This document shows, piece by piece, positions 12,837-13,202 of a DNA stretch of 13,202 bases (positions within the stretch are counted from its first letter, which is position 1; every line of letters starts with the position of its first letter). The DNA comes from JBFHKO01 sp041595355 (GTDB taxonomy: Bacteria; Pseudomonadota; Gammaproteobacteria; Enterobacterales; Aeromonadaceae). Made by a program: the position numbers and the translations under genes. Location of the stretch: assembly GCA_041595355.1 (NCBI GenBank), contig JBFHKO010000055.1, positions 1-13,202 of the forward strand, written 5' to 3'. Under the pieces are notes generated by a model. It was given only the letters and a program-made list of their open reading frames with translations, did not search any database and was not told the DNA's origin.

Positions 12837-13202
12837 CAGAAAAACTCCGGCAATTGGGCCAGGGCGGCCAGCAGGGTCTCCACCTCGTCTGGCGTGTTGT
12901 AGGGCGCCAGGGAGATGCGCAGGGTGCCGTCCAGCCCCAGGCTCTCCATCAGCGGCATGGCGCAGTGGTGGCCGACCCGCACGGCGATGCCCATCTGATC
13001 CAGCAGTTCGCCCGCGTCCCGGGGATGGATGTCCTCGAAGCGCAGCGACACCACCCCGGCCCGTTCCTTGGGCATGCCGATGATCCGCACGAAGGGCAGT
13101 TGCCCGAGGCCGTCCAGCAACCTGGCCATCAGGCTGGCCTCGTGCTGGCGCCAGCCGGCGGGCAGGGCGGTCAGGAAATCGATGGCAGCGGCCAGGCCGA
13201 TG
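12836..13202 (-). CDS. csdA: Cysteine desulfurase CsdA, C-terminal part, runs off the right edge
   Basis: About 121 residues of a PLP-dependent class V aminotransferase-fold desulfurase, which removes sulfur from cysteine as a persulfide. The part present starts IGLAAAIDFLTALPAGW and contains the catalytic-Cys loop AVRVGHHCAMPLMESLGL (the counterpart of RAGQHCAQPL in E. coli CsdA). It ends GTLRISLAPYNTPDEVETLLAALAQL. A Met at 13129 begins a shorter frame, but homology continues upstream to the window edge, so that is not the start. The PLP lysine lies outside the window. CsdA rather than SufS or IscS is chosen from this loop and the coupled csdE. Confidence 0.92.
   Translation of the reverse strand, partial: IGLAAAIDFLTALPAGWRQHEASLMARLLDGLGQLPFVRIIGMPKERAGVVSLRFEDIHPRDAGELLDQMGIAVRVGHHCAMPLMESLGLDGTLRISLAPYNTPDEVETLLAALAQLPEFF

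Overview
The window is high-GC bacterial DNA, most likely from a gammaproteobacterium. The two edges carry genes of the Csd/TcdA module: tcdA (tRNA cyclic-t6A dehydratase) near the left, and csdE plus the C-terminal part of csdA on the right, on the opposite strand. In Escherichia coli these three genes sit side by side, and their proteins here are close to the E. coli ones. Genus is not resolvable from the sequence alone.

Layout. (1) 1-323, minus strand: 5' part of a family 2 glycosyltransferase. (2) 497-1321, plus: tcdA behind an extended -10 promoter. (3) 1386-2435, minus: a GntR/FCD regulator with two predicted winged helices. (4) 2436-2695: a divergent control region with a sigma-54-like promoter, a possible NtrC-like site upstream and an AT-rich inverted repeat over the predicted transcription start. 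(5) 2696-12335, plus: nine co-oriented genes for an amidase, a metal-dependent ring hydrolase of the polysaccharide-deacetylase fold (imidase-like), an MFS transporter, a short-chain dehydrogenase, an NCS1 permease, a second short-chain dehydrogenase, a 99-residue protein starting MCGLCG, a COG0523/CobW GTPase and a solute-binding-protein homologue without a signal peptide. (6) 12387-13202, minus: csdE and partial csdA.

Reading as a system: the nine-gene block looks like an accessory catabolic cassette placed between tcdA and csdE-csdA. The best inference is uptake and nitrogen-releasing breakdown of a cyclic imide-like or related ring amide. NCS1 (hydantoin/allantoin/nucleobase family) would import the ring compound, the metal-dependent hydrolase would open it to a half-amide, the amidase would release ammonia and leave a dicarboxylate, and the dehydrogenases would handle a hydroxyl or carbonyl on the skeleton. 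The MFS protein would move a related acid. The last three genes (small Cys protein, COG0523 GTPase, cytosolic binding-protein fold) are tightly coupled and may form a metal-supply or substrate-handling unit of unknown function. A sigma-54/NtrC-type control region would fit nitrogen scavenging, with the GntR protein providing substrate response. The substrate itself cannot be named from the sequence.

No tRNA, rRNA, CRISPR array, transposase or integrase was seen.
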